From NCBI RefSeq assembly GCF_000716875.1, contig NZ_JNWQ01000049.1, forward strand, positions 1-53,141: a DNA stretch of 53,141 nt, written 5' to 3'. Below the pieces are notes generated by a model, which saw only the letters and a program-made list of their open reading frames with translations, was not told where the DNA came from and searched no databases. This document shows positions 1 through 12,842 of the stretch, one piece after another (positions within the stretch are counted from its first letter, which is position 1; each line of letters begins with the position of its first letter). Position numbers and translations under genes: made by a program. This stretch comes from Streptomyces novaecaesareae. Its GTDB lineage: Bacteria > Actinomycetota > Actinomycetes > Streptomycetales > Streptomycetaceae.

Positions 1-6
1 CACGCA

Positions 7-40
7 AGACGCTCGGCTGGGATACCCCAGCCGAGCGTCT
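7..40. terminator. Strong hairpin at the left edge
   Basis: Perfect 14-bp inverted repeat (7-20 and 27-40) around a 6-base loop. It could end transcription of the tRNA genes that run leftward from 358, or of a gene outside the window. No gene is visible in 1-122. Confidence 0.55.
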
Positions 41-122
41 ACGTGATCTACTCACCACCTGAAACCAAGTGGTGTTGCGACGACCCCTTGAACCCAAGAT
101 CACTCCGGGGCCTTCGGGGAGG

Positions 123-196
123 TGGGCCTAACAGGACTTGAACCTGTGGCCTCTTCCTTATCAGGGAAGCGCTCTAACCGTCTGAGCTATAGGCCC
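123..196 (-). tRNA. tRNA-Ile (anticodon GAU), copy 1
   Basis: The reverse strand folds into a standard 74-nt cloverleaf: 7-bp acceptor stem starting GGGCCTA, GCTC/GAGC D-stem, CTTCC/GGAAG anticodon stem with loop CTGATAA, ACAGG/CCTGT T-stem, and discriminator A. The anticodon reads GAU. The bases after the discriminator are CCT, so the CCA tail is not encoded. The body is identical to the copy at 285-358. A tRNA-Ile after gyrA and a DUF3566 gene is also the arrangement in mycobacteria. Confidence 0.95.
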
Positions 197-243
197 TCGC
201 CGAACAGAGAGCGTACCGGAATCCGCCCGATCCGCGAAAACGT

Positions 244-278
244 CGAAGGCCCCGGAGTGGATCACTCCGGGGCCTTCG
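244..278 (-). terminator. Hairpin between the two tRNA-Ile genes
   Basis: Perfect 16-bp inverted repeat (244-259 and 263-278) with a 3-base loop, just downstream of the tRNA at 285-358. It should terminate or process that transcript. Only one arm of it is repeated beside copy 1 (about 101-116). Confidence 0.7.
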
Positions 279-284
279 CGGTGG

Positions 285-358
285 TGGGCCTAACAGGACT
301 TGAACCTGTGGCCTCTTCCTTATCAGGGAAGCGCTCTAACCGTCTGAGCTATAGGCCC
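285..358 (-). tRNA. tRNA-Ile (anticodon GAU), copy 2
   Basis: Sequence identical to the tRNA at 123-196, including the GAU anticodon. The three bases after the discriminator (284-282) read CCA on the minus strand, so this copy appears to encode its CCA end by templated sequence or by chance. It starts 16 bases after the stop of the methyltransferase gene on the same strand with no terminator visible between them, so read-through transcription is possible. Confidence 0.95.
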
Positions 359-374
359 TTGCCGCACTGAAAGA

Positions 375-1769
375 TTAGCGGACCGACGGCCGATCTCCCA
401 AATCCGCGTCGGCCGGGGCTGCGGCGCCGACCCCGGTGACCGGCTGCGGCGTGCCGGTGGCGGGGCGCAGCAGCCACTCCGCGCGGGTCGGCGGCAGGCC
501 GGCCGCGCCGTGCTCGGTGCTGCGGACGGCGAGGACCTGGTTGATCCCGATCCGGTTCTGCTCGAAGGCCAGCGCGGAGGCGGCCATGTACAGCCGCCAG
601 ACCCTGGCCCGGCCGCGGCCGACCAGCCCGACCGCCTCCGTCCAGTGCGCCTCCAGGTTGGCCACCCACTCGCGCAGGGTCAGCCCGTAGTGCTCCCGCA
701 GCGACTCGACGTCACGGACCTCGAAGCCGGCCTCCTCCAGCCGGGCCACGGTGGAACCGACCGGGGAGAGCTCGCCGTCCGGGAAGACGTAGCGGTCGAT
801 GAAGGGGCTGGTGCGGTGCGGTTCTCCGGGGTGGTCGGGGCGGCGGGCGATCTGGTGGTTGAGCAGCCGGCCGCCGGGCACGAGCAGCCGGTACAGGCCC
901 TCGGCGTAGATGCGGTACTGCTCGGAGCCGACGTGCTCGGCCATCCCGACGCTGGAGATCGCGTCGAACGGCCCGTCGGTGATCTCCCGGTAGTCCTGGA
1001 GCCGGACCTCGACCCGGTCGGCCAGGCCGGCCTCCTCCAGCCGGGCGCGGGCCAGCGCGACCTGCTCCCTGGAGATGGAGACGCCGACGGCGGTGACGCC
1101 GTAGTGCTCGGCCGCGTGCAGCAGCAGCGATCCCCAGCCGCAGCCGACGTCCAGCAGCCGCATTCCGGGCCGTAGGCCGAGCTTGCGGCAGATCAGGTCG
1201 AGCTTGGCCGCCTGGGCGGCCTCCAGGCTCTTCGCCTCCGGTGTCCAGTAGGCGCACGAGTAGACCATCGAGGGGCCCAGCACGAGGCCGTAGAAGTCGT
1301 TCCCGACGTCGTAGTGGTGGCTGATGGCCGCGCGGTCCCGGCCGCGGCTGTGCAGCCGCCCCCTGGCCGTGCGGACCTCCTCCAGGGGCGGTGCCGGCTC
1401 GGGGCCGATCGCCCCGGCCCGCAGGAGGGCCGCGACGGCCCGGCGGCCGGGCGCGCCGAGGGCGTCGCGCGGCCCGAGGTCCAGCGTGCGGATCTCCGGC
1501 AGCTCGGTGAACGTGCCGACCACCGAGAGCACCTCGTAGAGGTCGGTGCCGGGGGCGATCTCCAGGTCCCCCGCGACGTAGGCCCGGGCGAGGCCCAGCT
1601 CGCCCGGCTGCCAGAGCAGGCGGCGCAGTGCCCGGCGGTTGCGCAGGACGACGGTGGGCGCCCCCGGCGGCCCGGCGACGCTGCCGTCCCAGGCCTGTAC
1701 CCGCAGCGGTACCGGAACCCCCAGCAGCCCGTCCAGGGCCTCGACCAGTTGACCTGCGAGCTTCGCCAC
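375..1769 (-). CDS. Cyclopropane-fatty-acyl-phospholipid synthase family methyltransferase
   Basis: A 464-residue SAM-dependent methyltransferase of the CFA/mycolic-acid cyclopropane synthase family. These enzymes transfer a methylene or methyl group from SAM to a double bond in membrane phospholipid acyl chains. Visible motifs are HHYDVGNDFY (about residues 151-160) and SAM motif I LDVGCGWG (206-213). An FPDGEL segment lies in the C-terminal half, and the C-terminus has the family pattern of aromatic and basic residues. The GTG start at 1769 is chosen because GGAGG lies 6 bases upstream; the frame stays open further upstream but without a ribosome site. It lies between the DUF3566 gene and tRNA-Ile, a place where mycobacteria have no such gene. 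The exact product (ring or methyl branch) cannot be read from sequence. Confidence 0.85.
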   Translation of the reverse strand: MAKLAGQLVEALDGLLGVPVPLRVQAWDGSVAGPPGAPTVVLRNRRALRRLLWQPGELGLARAYVAGDLEIAPGTDLYEVLSVVGTFTELPEIRTLDLGPRDALGAPGRRAVAALLRAGAIGPEPAPPLEEVRTARGRLHSRGRDRAAISHHYDVGNDFYGLVLGPSMVYSCAYWTPEAKSLEAAQAAKLDLICRKLGLRPGMRLLDVGCGWGSLLLHAAEHYGVTAVGVSISREQVALARARLEEAGLADRVEVRLQDYREITDGPFDAISSVGMAEHVGSEQYRIYAEGLYRLLVPGGRLLNHQIARRPDHPGEPHRTSPFIDRYVFPDGELSPVGSTVARLEEAGFEVRDVESLREHYGLTLREWVANLEAHWTEAVGLVGRGRARVWRLYMAASALAFEQNRIGINQVLAVRSTEHGAAGLPPTRAEWLLRPATGTPQPVTGVGAAAPADADLGDRPSVR

Positions 1770-1940
1770 CGCGCGCCTCCGTCCAGTCGTCCTGCTGAAC
1801 TCACCTGACCCGGTCGTGCGGACCGGGGGCGGCCTGCGGCACTCCCAGGCGCGGAACGGGCGGCACCCAGCAAATCCCACGGCGCTCGGCCCGATTCCGG
1901 GCGGCACGCCGCGGGCTGCCGGCTGTCACCCGAAATGCCG

Positions 1941-1977
1941 ACGGGCCCCACCGGCTGCAACAGCCTGTGGGGCCCGT
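1941..1977 (-). terminator. Hairpin downstream of the DUF3566 gene
   Basis: An 11-bp perfect stem (1941-1951 and 1967-1977) with a 15-base loop, 52 bases past the DUF3566 stop. It likely ends the gyrB-gyrA-DUF3566 transcription group before the methyltransferase gene. Confidence 0.6.
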
Positions 1978-2028
1978 ACATTCCGTCCGCGGAGGGCGAA
2001 CTGAGTGGCGGTCAGGATCCGGCCGGGA

Positions 2029-2769
2029 TCAGTCCTCCTCGGCCAGGGTCAGCTCGACACCGCCGGTGAAGCCGGCCGCCGCGTTGTAGATGAACGCGGA
2101 GAGGGTGGACAGCGCGGTCAGCAGGACGACGTCGACCACGGAGATCAGCGTGCTGAAGGTCATGACCTTGCCGAAGCCGACGTAGTCCATCAGGTTGACG
2201 CCGCCGGTGCTGTCCGAGCCGGTGACGTCCTTGAGGGTCTTGGTCAGCGAGTCGAAGACGCCGAGCGAGTCCAGCGTCATCCACAGCACCGCCGAGGCCA
2301 CGATGAGGATGATGCCGACGGCCAGCGACAGCAGGAAGCTGACCTTCATCACGGACCACGGGTCGACCTTGGTCACCCGCAGCCGGGCCTTGCGGGTCCG
2401 GCCGAGGCCGGGGCCCGCGGGGGCGGCCGCGGGCGCGGCGGCGGGGCGGCGGGCCGCCCCGGGCACGGGGGTGCCGCCCGGCGGGGTGTTGCCGGAGGTC
2501 CGGGTGCCCCGGGCCGGGGTCGGCTGCCCCTTGGCGTACGTGGTCGGCTGCGAGAAGCCGCCCGAGCCGCTCGCCGGGGCACCCGGCGGCGGGGGCGTCT
2601 GACCGCCGTAGGTCGCGCCGCTCTGGCCCGCGCCGCCGACCGGCGGCATCAGCGAGGTGGACGCGGCCGAGTGCTCGGTCGGCGGCTGCGGCACGCCGTA
2701 AGAACCCCCGCCCTGCGCGCCCGGACGGCCGCCGGAGGTTCCTCCCGCAGCACCCGTGGCTCCACTCAC
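2029..2769 (-). CDS. DUF3566 domain membrane protein
   Basis: A 246-residue protein. The first 120 residues are Gly/Pro/Ala/Thr-rich and probably disordered. They are followed by a basic stretch (RKARLRVTKVDPWSVMK) and two membrane helices (about 142-165 and 203-228), the DUF3566 layout. The family has no established biochemical role. It sits directly after gyrA in mycobacteria (Rv0007 position) and here. The GTG start at 2769 is chosen because GGGAGG lies 5 bases upstream; a start at 2784 would itself overlap that site. It is probably cotranscribed in part with gyrA, although a hairpin lies between them. Confidence 0.85.
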   Translation of the reverse strand: MSGATGAAGGTSGGRPGAQGGGSYGVPQPPTEHSAASTSLMPPVGGAGQSGATYGGQTPPPPGAPASGSGGFSQPTTYAKGQPTPARGTRTSGNTPPGGTPVPGAARRPAAAPAAAPAGPGLGRTRKARLRVTKVDPWSVMKVSFLLSLAVGIILIVASAVLWMTLDSLGVFDSLTKTLKDVTGSDSTGGVNLMDYVGFGKVMTFSTLISVVDVVLLTALSTLSAFIYNAAAGFTGGVELTLAEED

Positions 2770-2866
2770 CTGGTCCTCCCGCACTTCCCACCAGGGCGGC
2801 GGCGCCGCCCTGCTTCGTCACTCGTCATCCAGCGCCCGGCGGGATTGCCCGGTACTGGTCGGCGTC

Positions 2867-2906
2867 CGGCTCCGCCGCGCCCCACTGTGTGGACGCGGCG
2901 GAGCCG
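2867..2906 (-). terminator. Hairpin downstream of gyrA
   Basis: A 13-bp perfect stem (2867-2879 and 2894-2906) with a 14-base loop, 13 bases beyond the gyrA stop. It is a candidate intrinsic terminator that may reduce read-through into the DUF3566 gene. Confidence 0.6.
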
Positions 2907-2919
2907 TCTGCGGTTCGGT

Positions 2920-5532
<2,613 letters not shown>

Positions 5533-5588
5533 TGGTGGTCAGTTTCCTTTCACGCGGACTGGTACGTGCGGGGCCTGGGGTGCAGGCG

Positions 5589-7685
<2,097 letters not shown>

Positions 7686-7861
7686 TCAGTCTACCGGTAC
7701 GACTGACAGAGATGGGCGTTTGGCAGCCCTTGAAGGCAGATATGCCGCCCTGAATCCCCTCTGCACATGTCCCGATACTCGACCGGGGGCCCCGGAGCGC
7801 CTGGGAGGGCTGCCAGGGGTTCCGGAAGATCGCCATCCGATCCGCACCGGGCCGACGCCCG

Positions 7862-8401
7862 TCACCCCCAGGTGTCGCCCGGCCCCTTGCTCCCCGGCGC
7901 ACGCAGCCGGCCGTAGCCGCGGGCGGGCGCCGCCGGGCCCAGCACCTTGATGGTCTTGACCGTCCCGTGGCCCAGCTCGTGGTTCAGACGTGCCACCAAC
8001 TGGCGTGCCAGCCAGCGGAGTTGAGTGGCCCAGGCGGTGGAGTCGCACTGCACGGTGAGCACCGCGGCGGCCTCGTCGTAGGAGGAGGGGTGGCAGTGCG
8101 CGGCGATGTCCGGGCCGACGATCTGCGGCCAGCGGCCCATCACCCCGCCGACGGCGGCCGAGGACTCCCAGCCGCGTTCGGTCAGCAGCCGGTTCAGCGC
8201 CGTGCCCAGCGGGACCGGGTCGCGGCCGTCCGAGCGGGCACCGCTGCGCAGGCCGTGCCGCTTCGCCTCGCGCTTCTCCCGGACCTGCTCGCCGCGCTGG
8301 CGGGCCTGGGCGCGGGCGGCCCGCAGTGCGGAGCGGGCGAGGTCGGCGCCGGTCGGCTCGGGGGCGCCGGGCTCGGGGGAGCGTTCCGTCGGCTCGCTCA
8401 C
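7862..8401 (-). CDS. DUF721 (DciA-like) protein
   Basis: A 179-residue protein. An Arg/Ala-rich N-terminal half (ALRAARAQARQRGEQVREKR) is followed by a DUF721 domain with RGWESSAAVGGVMGRWPQIVGPDIAAHC and a TVQCDSTAWATQLRWLARQL segment. DUF721 is the fold of DciA, which helps load the replicative helicase in bacteria lacking DnaC/DnaI. The link here is by family and position between recF and gyrB, not by direct proof. The GTG start at 8401 has AAAGGAG 6 bases upstream. Mycobacteria have the equivalent gene (Rv0004) in the same place. Confidence 0.85.
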   Translation of the reverse strand: MSEPTERSPEPGAPEPTGADLARSALRAARAQARQRGEQVREKREAKRHGLRSGARSDGRDPVPLGTALNRLLTERGWESSAAVGGVMGRWPQIVGPDIAAHCHPSSYDEAAAVLTVQCDSTAWATQLRWLARQLVARLNHELGHGTVKTIKVLGPAAPARGYGRLRAPGSKGPGDTWG

Positions 8402-8422
8402 GGCGAACTCCTTTCCCCAGCC

Positions 8423-8431
8423 TGTGGACAA
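8423..8431 (-). promoter_or_regulatory. Perfect DnaA box between recF and the DUF721 gene
   Basis: The minus strand reads TTGTCCACA, the exact Streptomyces DnaA box, 22 bases upstream of the DUF721 start. Confidence 0.6.
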
Positions 8432-8522
8432 CGGTCGCGGTCGCGCGCCCGCCGAGCCGTCCAGCCTACGGGAGCGCTCGGGCGCCACGGCCCGGGGTGG
8501 TGGTCGCGGGGCGGGTGCGCGG

Positions 8523-9656
8523 TCAGGCGTCGACCCGGCGGACGGCGCCGTCGCAGACCGAGAACCGGGCCCCGGCCAGCGCCTTCGGCACGTCCTCGGC
8601 GACCGCCGCGGTCACCAGCACCTGCTCGCCGTCGGCCACCAGTTCGGCCAGCCGGTCCCGGCGGGCGGCGTCCAGCTCGGCGAACACGTCGTCCAGGATC
8701 AGCACCGGCTCGCCGCCGTCGGCGCGCAGCAGCTCGTACGAGGCCAGCCGCAGCGCGAGCGCGAACGACCAGGACTCACCGTGGCTGGCGTAGCCCTTGG
8801 CGGGCAGCGGGCCGAGCTTGAGCACCAGCTCGTCGCGGTGCGGGCCGACCAGGGTGACCCCGCGGTCGACCTCCTGCTTGCGGACCGCCTGCAGCGCCCC
8901 CAGGAGCTGCTCCTCGGCCTGCTCACGGCTGGTCGGCAGCTCGCCCTCGAAGGAGCTGCGGTACTCCAGCGCCGTCTCCCCGCCACCGGGGGCCAGCTGC
9001 CCGTACGCGGCCGTCACCAGCGGCTGCAGGGCGGCCACCAGCTGGATCCGGAAGGCCGTCAACTCGGCCCCGGAACGAGCCAGATGGCCGTCCCAGACCT
9101 CCAGCGTGGACAGGTCGGCGCCCTTGCCGCCGCCGGCCCGGCGGGCCATCGCGGCGGTCTTCAGCAGGGCGTTGCGCTGCTTGAGCACCCGCTCGTAGTC
9201 CTGCCGCACGCCGGCCAGCCGGGGCGCGCGGGCGGTCAGCAGCTCGTCCAGGAAGCGCCGCCGCTCGCCGGGGTCGCCCTTGACCAGGCTGAGGTCCTCG
9301 GGGGCGAACAGCACGGTGCGCAGCAGGCCCAGCACATCGCGCGGGCGGACGTTGTCGGAGCGGTTGATCCGGGCCCGGTTGGCCTTGCCCGGGGTGAGCT
9401 CCAGCTCGACCAGGGTGGAGCGGCCGCGGTCCACCACCGAGGTGCGGATCACCGCCCGCTCGGCGCCCAGCCGGATCAGCGGGGCGTCGGTGGCGACCCG
9501 GTGGCTGCCCAGGGTGGCGACGTAGCCGATCGCCTCGACCAGGTTGGTCTTGCCCTGGCCGTTGGGCCCGACGAAGGCCGTCACGCCCGGGTCGAGGGGA
9601 ACCTCGGCCCGGGCGTACGACCGGAAGTCGGCGAGCGACAGATGCGCAACATGCAT
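8523..9656 (-). CDS. recF: DNA replication and repair protein RecF
   Basis: A 377-residue SMC-like ATPase that helps load RecA at single-strand gaps. The Walker A is GPNGQGKT (30-37), the signature segment contains [17 protein letters not shown], and Walker B is [17 protein letters not shown]. The length is normal for the family. The ATG start at 9656 begins with [14 protein letters not shown], the usual RecF opening. It follows gnd after 73 bases, and the intergenic gap contains two DnaA-box-like sites (9660-9668 and 9680-9688). A 121-base gap separates it from the DUF721 gene. Confidence 0.97.
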   Translation of the reverse strand: MHVAHLSLADFRSYARAEVPLDPGVTAFVGPNGQGKTNLVEAIGYVATLGSHRVATDAPLIRLGAERAVIRTSVVDRGRSTLVELELTPGKANRARINRSDNVRPRDVLGLLRTVLFAPEDLSLVKGDPGERRRFLDELLTARAPRLAGVRQDYERVLKQRNALLKTAAMARRAGGGKGADLSTLEVWDGHLARSGAELTAFRIQLVAALQPLVTAAYGQLAPGGGETALEYRSSFEGELPTSREQAEEQLLGALQAVRKQEVDRGVTLVGPHRDELVLKLGPLPAKGYASHGESWSFALALRLASYELLRADGGEPVLILDDVFAELDAARRDRLAELVADGEQVLVTAAVAEDVPKALAGARFSVCDGAVRRVDA

Positions 9657-9729
9657 GGCTGTGGACTGTGCCCGCCTTCTGTGGACGAACCGGGGCCGCG
9701 CCCCGGGTGGGGCTCGGCCCCGGTGGGGA

Positions 9730-10605
9730 CTACTTCGACTCGACCGCGTGGCCGCCGAACTGGTTGCGCAGCGCGGCGATCATCTTCATCTGCGGCGAGT
9801 CGTCCTGGCGGGAGGCGAACCGGGCGAACAGCGAGGCGGTGATCGCCGGCAGCGGCACGGCGTGGTCGATCGCGGCCTCGACGGTCCAGCGGCCCTCGCC
9901 GGAGTCGGCGGCCCAGCCGCGCAGCTTGGCCAGGTGCTCGTCCTCGTCCAGGGCACGGACGGCGAGGTCCAGCAGCCAGGAGCGGATCACGGTGCCCTCC
10001 TGCCAGCTGCGGAAGACCTCGCGCACGTCGGTGACCTCGGGGGCGGCCTCCAGCAGCTCCCAGCCCTCGGCGAAGGCCTGCATCATCGCGTACTCGATGC
10101 CGTTGTGGACCATCTTGGCGAAGTGGCCGGCGCCGACGCTGCCCGCGTGCACGTCGCCGAACTCGCCCTCGGGCTTGAGCGCGTCGAAGATCGGCTTGGC
10201 GAGGGCGACGTGCTCGGCGTCGCCGCCGTACATCAGGGCGTAGCCGTTCTCCAGGCCCCAGACGCCACCGGAGACGCCGCAGTCCACGAAGCCGATGCCC
10301 TTGGCGGCCAGCGCCTCGGCGTGCTTGATGTCGTCGGTCCAGCGGGAGTTGCCGCCGTCGACGACCACGTCGCCGGGGGAGAGCAGCTCGGCGAGCTCGT
10401 CGACGGTCGCCTGGGTGGCGGCGCCGGCCGGGACCATCACCCAGACCACGCGCGGGCCCTCCAGCTTGGTGACGAGTTCCTGCAGGCTCTCGACATCGGA
10501 GATGTCCGGGTTGCGGTCGTAGCCGATGACGGTGTGGCCGGCGCGGCGGATCCGCTCGCGCATGTTGCCGCCCATCTTGCCGAGACCGATGAGGCCGAGC
10601 TCCAT
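9730..10605 (-). CDS. gnd: 6-phosphogluconate dehydrogenase, short form
   Basis: A 291-residue decarboxylating 6-phosphogluconate dehydrogenase of the short (YqeC/GntZ-like) class; the long form has about 470 residues. The Rossmann motif is [12 protein letters not shown] near the N-terminus, and an acidic YDRNP follows the second strand, which suggests NAD preference. Substrate-site motifs include CGVSGGVWG and [13 protein letters not shown]. It produces ribulose-5-phosphate and reduced cofactor in the pentose phosphate route. The ATG at 10605 is the start (AAGGA 8 bases upstream); a TTG six bases further up would sit on the ribosome site. It stands between dnaN and recF, as in other streptomycetes. 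Confidence 0.93.
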   Translation of the reverse strand: MELGLIGLGKMGGNMRERIRRAGHTVIGYDRNPDISDVESLQELVTKLEGPRVVWVMVPAGAATQATVDELAELLSPGDVVVDGGNSRWTDDIKHAEALAAKGIGFVDCGVSGGVWGLENGYALMYGGDAEHVALAKPIFDALKPEGEFGDVHAGSVGAGHFAKMVHNGIEYAMMQAFAEGWELLEAAPEVTDVREVFRSWQEGTVIRSWLLDLAVRALDEDEHLAKLRGWAADSGEGRWTVEAAIDHAVPLPAITASLFARFASRQDDSPQMKMIAALRNQFGGHAVESK

Positions 10606-10713
10606 GACCAAGTCCTTACCTGTGGTGACGTGCCTGCCGGCGGCGCCGTTGCCGCACTCCCCGAGCCTACGCGCTGAACCGCCGAGGCCCGCCTGCGGTC
10701 GGGCCGACCGGGG

Positions 10714-10764
10714 GAGACGTCCACAGGCTGTGCACAGCGGGTGTGCACAGCCTGTGGACGTCTC
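10714..10764 (-). terminator. 22-bp perfect palindromic hairpin after dnaN, with DnaA-box-like arms
   Basis: Perfect 22-bp arms (10714-10735 and 10743-10764) flank a 7-base loop, 14 bases past the dnaN stop. It is surely able to terminate dnaN. Each arm carries a 9-mer with the TCCACA core (ACGTCCACA at 10718-10726 and its inverse at 10752-10760) and a TGTGCACA element next to the loop, so it also looks like a pair of facing DnaA sites. Confidence 0.8.
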
Positions 10765-10777
10765 ACGCGGGGGCGGC

Positions 10778-11908
10778 TCAGCCGGAGAGGCGCACCGGCA
10801 TGATCAGGTACTGGTAGGCCTCGTCCGCCTCGGCGTCCACCGCGGCCTTGCCGCTGAGCAGCGCGGGCTTGGTCGGGGTGGTGAAGCTCAGCTGGGCGTA
10901 GGCGGAGTCGATGGCCTTGAGGCCCTCCTCCAGGTAGCCCGGGTTGAAGGCGATCGAGATGGCGTCGCCCTCCAGGGAGGCGTCGATCCGCTCGGTGGCC
11001 TGGGCGTCGTCGCCGGAGCCGGCCTCCAGCGTCAGCACGCCCTCCTCGAAGTTCAGCCGGACCGGGGTGTTGCGCTCGGCGACCAGCGAGACGCGCTTGA
11101 GCGCCTCCAGGAAGGGCTGGGTCTGGATCGCCGCGATGGCGTTGAACTCCGTCGGGAACAGGCTGCGGAACTTGGGGAACTCGCCCTCCAGCAGCCGGGT
11201 GGTGGTCCGGCGGCCGGCGCCCTCGAAGCCGATCAGGCCCTCGCCCGCGCCGCCCGAGGAGAGCGCGATGGAGACGTTGTCGCCGCTGCCCAGGGACTTG
11301 GCGATGTCCTGCAGGGTCTTGGCCGGGACCAGGGCGACGGCGGAGATGTCCGACTGCTCGGGCTTCCACAGCAGCTCGCGGACGGCGAAGCGGTAGCGGT
11401 CGGTGGCGGCCAGGGTGATCCGGTCGCCCTCGATCTCGACCCGGACGCCGGTGAGCACCGGGAGGGTGTCGTCCCGGCCGGCGGCGACCGCGGCCTGGCT
11501 GACGGCGGAGGCGAAGACGTCGCCGGGGACGGTGCCGGTGGCGGTCGGCATCTGGGGCAGGGCCGGGTACTCGTCCACGGGGAGGGTGGGGAGCGTGAAG
11601 CGGGAGCTGCCGCAGACCACGCTGACCCGCTGGCCGTCGGTGGAGATCTCCACAGGCCTGTTGGGGAGGTTGCGGGAGATGTCGTTCAGCAGCCGGCCGG
11701 AGACCAGGACGGTGCCGGCCTCCTCGACGTCCGCCTCCAGCTCGACCCGGGCCGAGACCTCGTAGTCGAAGCCGGACAGCGCCAGGCTGCCCTCCTGCGC
11801 CGTCAGCAGCAGGCCGGCCAGCACCGGCACCGGCGGCCGTGCCGGGAGGCTGCGGGCAGCCCAGGCCACCGCCTCCGCGAGGACGTCACGCTCCACCCGG
11901 AACTTCAC
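10778..11908 (-). CDS. dnaN: DNA polymerase III sliding clamp (beta subunit)
   Basis: A 376-residue beta clamp. It encircles DNA and tethers polymerase III and other partners. The sequence shows the three-domain pattern, with TLPVDEYPALP at the end of domain 1, LAATDRYRFAVRELLW in domain 2 and the C-terminal clamp motif YLIMPVRL. The start is the GTG at 11908 (peptide MKFRVERDVLAEA), with AGGAGG 9 bases upstream. The open frame continues to 12283, but that part lies in oriC and is not expected to be coding. The gene is separated from dnaA by oriC. Confidence 0.97.
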   Translation of the reverse strand: MKFRVERDVLAEAVAWAARSLPARPPVPVLAGLLLTAQEGSLALSGFDYEVSARVELEADVEEAGTVLVSGRLLNDISRNLPNRPVEISTDGQRVSVVCGSSRFTLPTLPVDEYPALPQMPTATGTVPGDVFASAVSQAAVAAGRDDTLPVLTGVRVEIEGDRITLAATDRYRFAVRELLWKPEQSDISAVALVPAKTLQDIAKSLGSGDNVSIALSSGGAGEGLIGFEGAGRRTTTRLLEGEFPKFRSLFPTEFNAIAAIQTQPFLEALKRVSLVAERNTPVRLNFEEGVLTLEAGSGDDAQATERIDASLEGDAISIAFNPGYLEEGLKAIDSAYAQLSFTTPTKPALLSGKAAVDAEADEAYQYLIMPVRLSG

Positions 11909-12842
11909 CGGTAACCGCCTCCTGGATCGAGCGCTCCCGCTCGCACTCTGGTTCGTCTGATCTTGATCGTCGGTTCGGCTGTCCGCCGAGCTCTGCCACT
12001 CCGCTTCCAGTCGCAAGGGACAGTCTGACGTACTCCGCCGACAGACGGGGCAGACGGGCGGAAGCAACCCGAACAGATGTCGGGGCCCGGTTGTCCACAG
12101 ATTCGGCGCCCACCTGCTTTGAAAGCAAGTCCTCGGTCTAAATGTGTAGTGGTAGTAGTAGGGCCTGTGGAAACCGTGGATAACCCCGTTTCCGCAGGTC
12201 AGAGCCCGAATTTTGTCCACAGTGACTGTGGACGGCGGCTGTGGACGGACAGGCCGCGCTGTGGACAGCCGAGCGTTACCCACAGGCCACGCTGGGTATC
12301 CACAGGTTATCCCCAGCCCTGTCCCCAGATCCGGGGTGGGTTATCCACGGGGGCCGGTCAACTTTACGTGACGGCTTTCACACCAGGGCATGAACGATAG
12401 CCCACGGTTGTCGAACTGTGGACACCACTGTGGACAACCTGGGGATAACCGCCCCCTGCCTGGGGACAACCGGTGGATAACCCGGACGGCCCACTGGCGG
12501 GCCGTCAATTGTCCACAACCTGTGGATAACCGTTGTGCACAAGTCCACAGGCACCTGACCTGCGCGGAAGAGCGTAGCGGCGACCGGCCTGTGGACGAAT
12601 TCTGGATAACTCCGGACTCCCCGGCCTGTGGACTGTGGGGAAGGCGCCCGTCCTGTGGACAACTGCCGTGCGCGCCCCCGGTTTTCGAATCACCGGTCAG
12701 TTGTTCGGCGCGGGCTGTGGACTGGCGGAACGTCCGTCGACGCATCCCTGCCCAGCCGGCGCGCGACGCACACCTGTGGACATGCCGAAAAGGGCGTCAG
12801 GATCGCTCCTGACGCCCTCCGGGCCGCGCTCCGCGGCGGTGG
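11909..12842. other. oriC: Chromosomal replication origin oriC
   Basis: A 934-bp gene-free region between dnaN and dnaA, dense in DnaA boxes. Exact TTGTCCACA copies: 12091-12099 (+), 12213-12221 (+), 12429-12437 (-), 12509-12517 (+), 12654-12662 (-). Exact TTATCCACA: 12521-12529 (-). Near matches on + start at 12276, 12296, 12307, 12319, 12341, 12533 and 12541. Near matches on - start at 12175, 12227, 12240, 12260, 12417, 12440, 12461, 12472, 12590, 12601, 12627, 12716 and 12775. The part from 12417 rightward is almost all minus-oriented. Several neighbours are 11-12 bases apart (for example 12296/12307/12319 and 12417/12429/12440). Relatively AT-rich stretches are 12140-12160 and 12361-12400. 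This matches the large, box-rich Streptomyces origin. Confidence 0.96.
12791..12818 (-). terminator. dnaA terminator hairpin
   Basis: A 12-bp perfect stem (12791-12802 and 12807-12818) with a TCGC loop, 25 bases past the dnaA stop. It keeps dnaA transcription out of oriC. Confidence 0.8.

Larger units (their letters stand above)
98..358. repeat. Tandem duplication of a tRNA-Ile unit, period 162 bp
   Basis: Sequence from about 98 (GATCACTCCGGGGCCTTCG) through the tRNA reappears at an offset of 162 bases (from about 260). The flanks upstream of the two tRNAs have diverged except for a few bases. This indicates a local duplication of the tRNA plus its 3' flank. Confidence 0.8.

Noticed and set aside
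1..122. tRNA-Ala or a small DLW-39-type gene expected after tRNA-Ile
   Set aside because: No cloverleaf and no suitable small frame is visible in these bases. They may lie left of the window.
11909..12283. N-terminal extension of dnaN into oriC
   Set aside because: The segment is a mosaic of DnaA boxes, and GTG 11908 has an excellent ribosome site and the conserved N-terminus.
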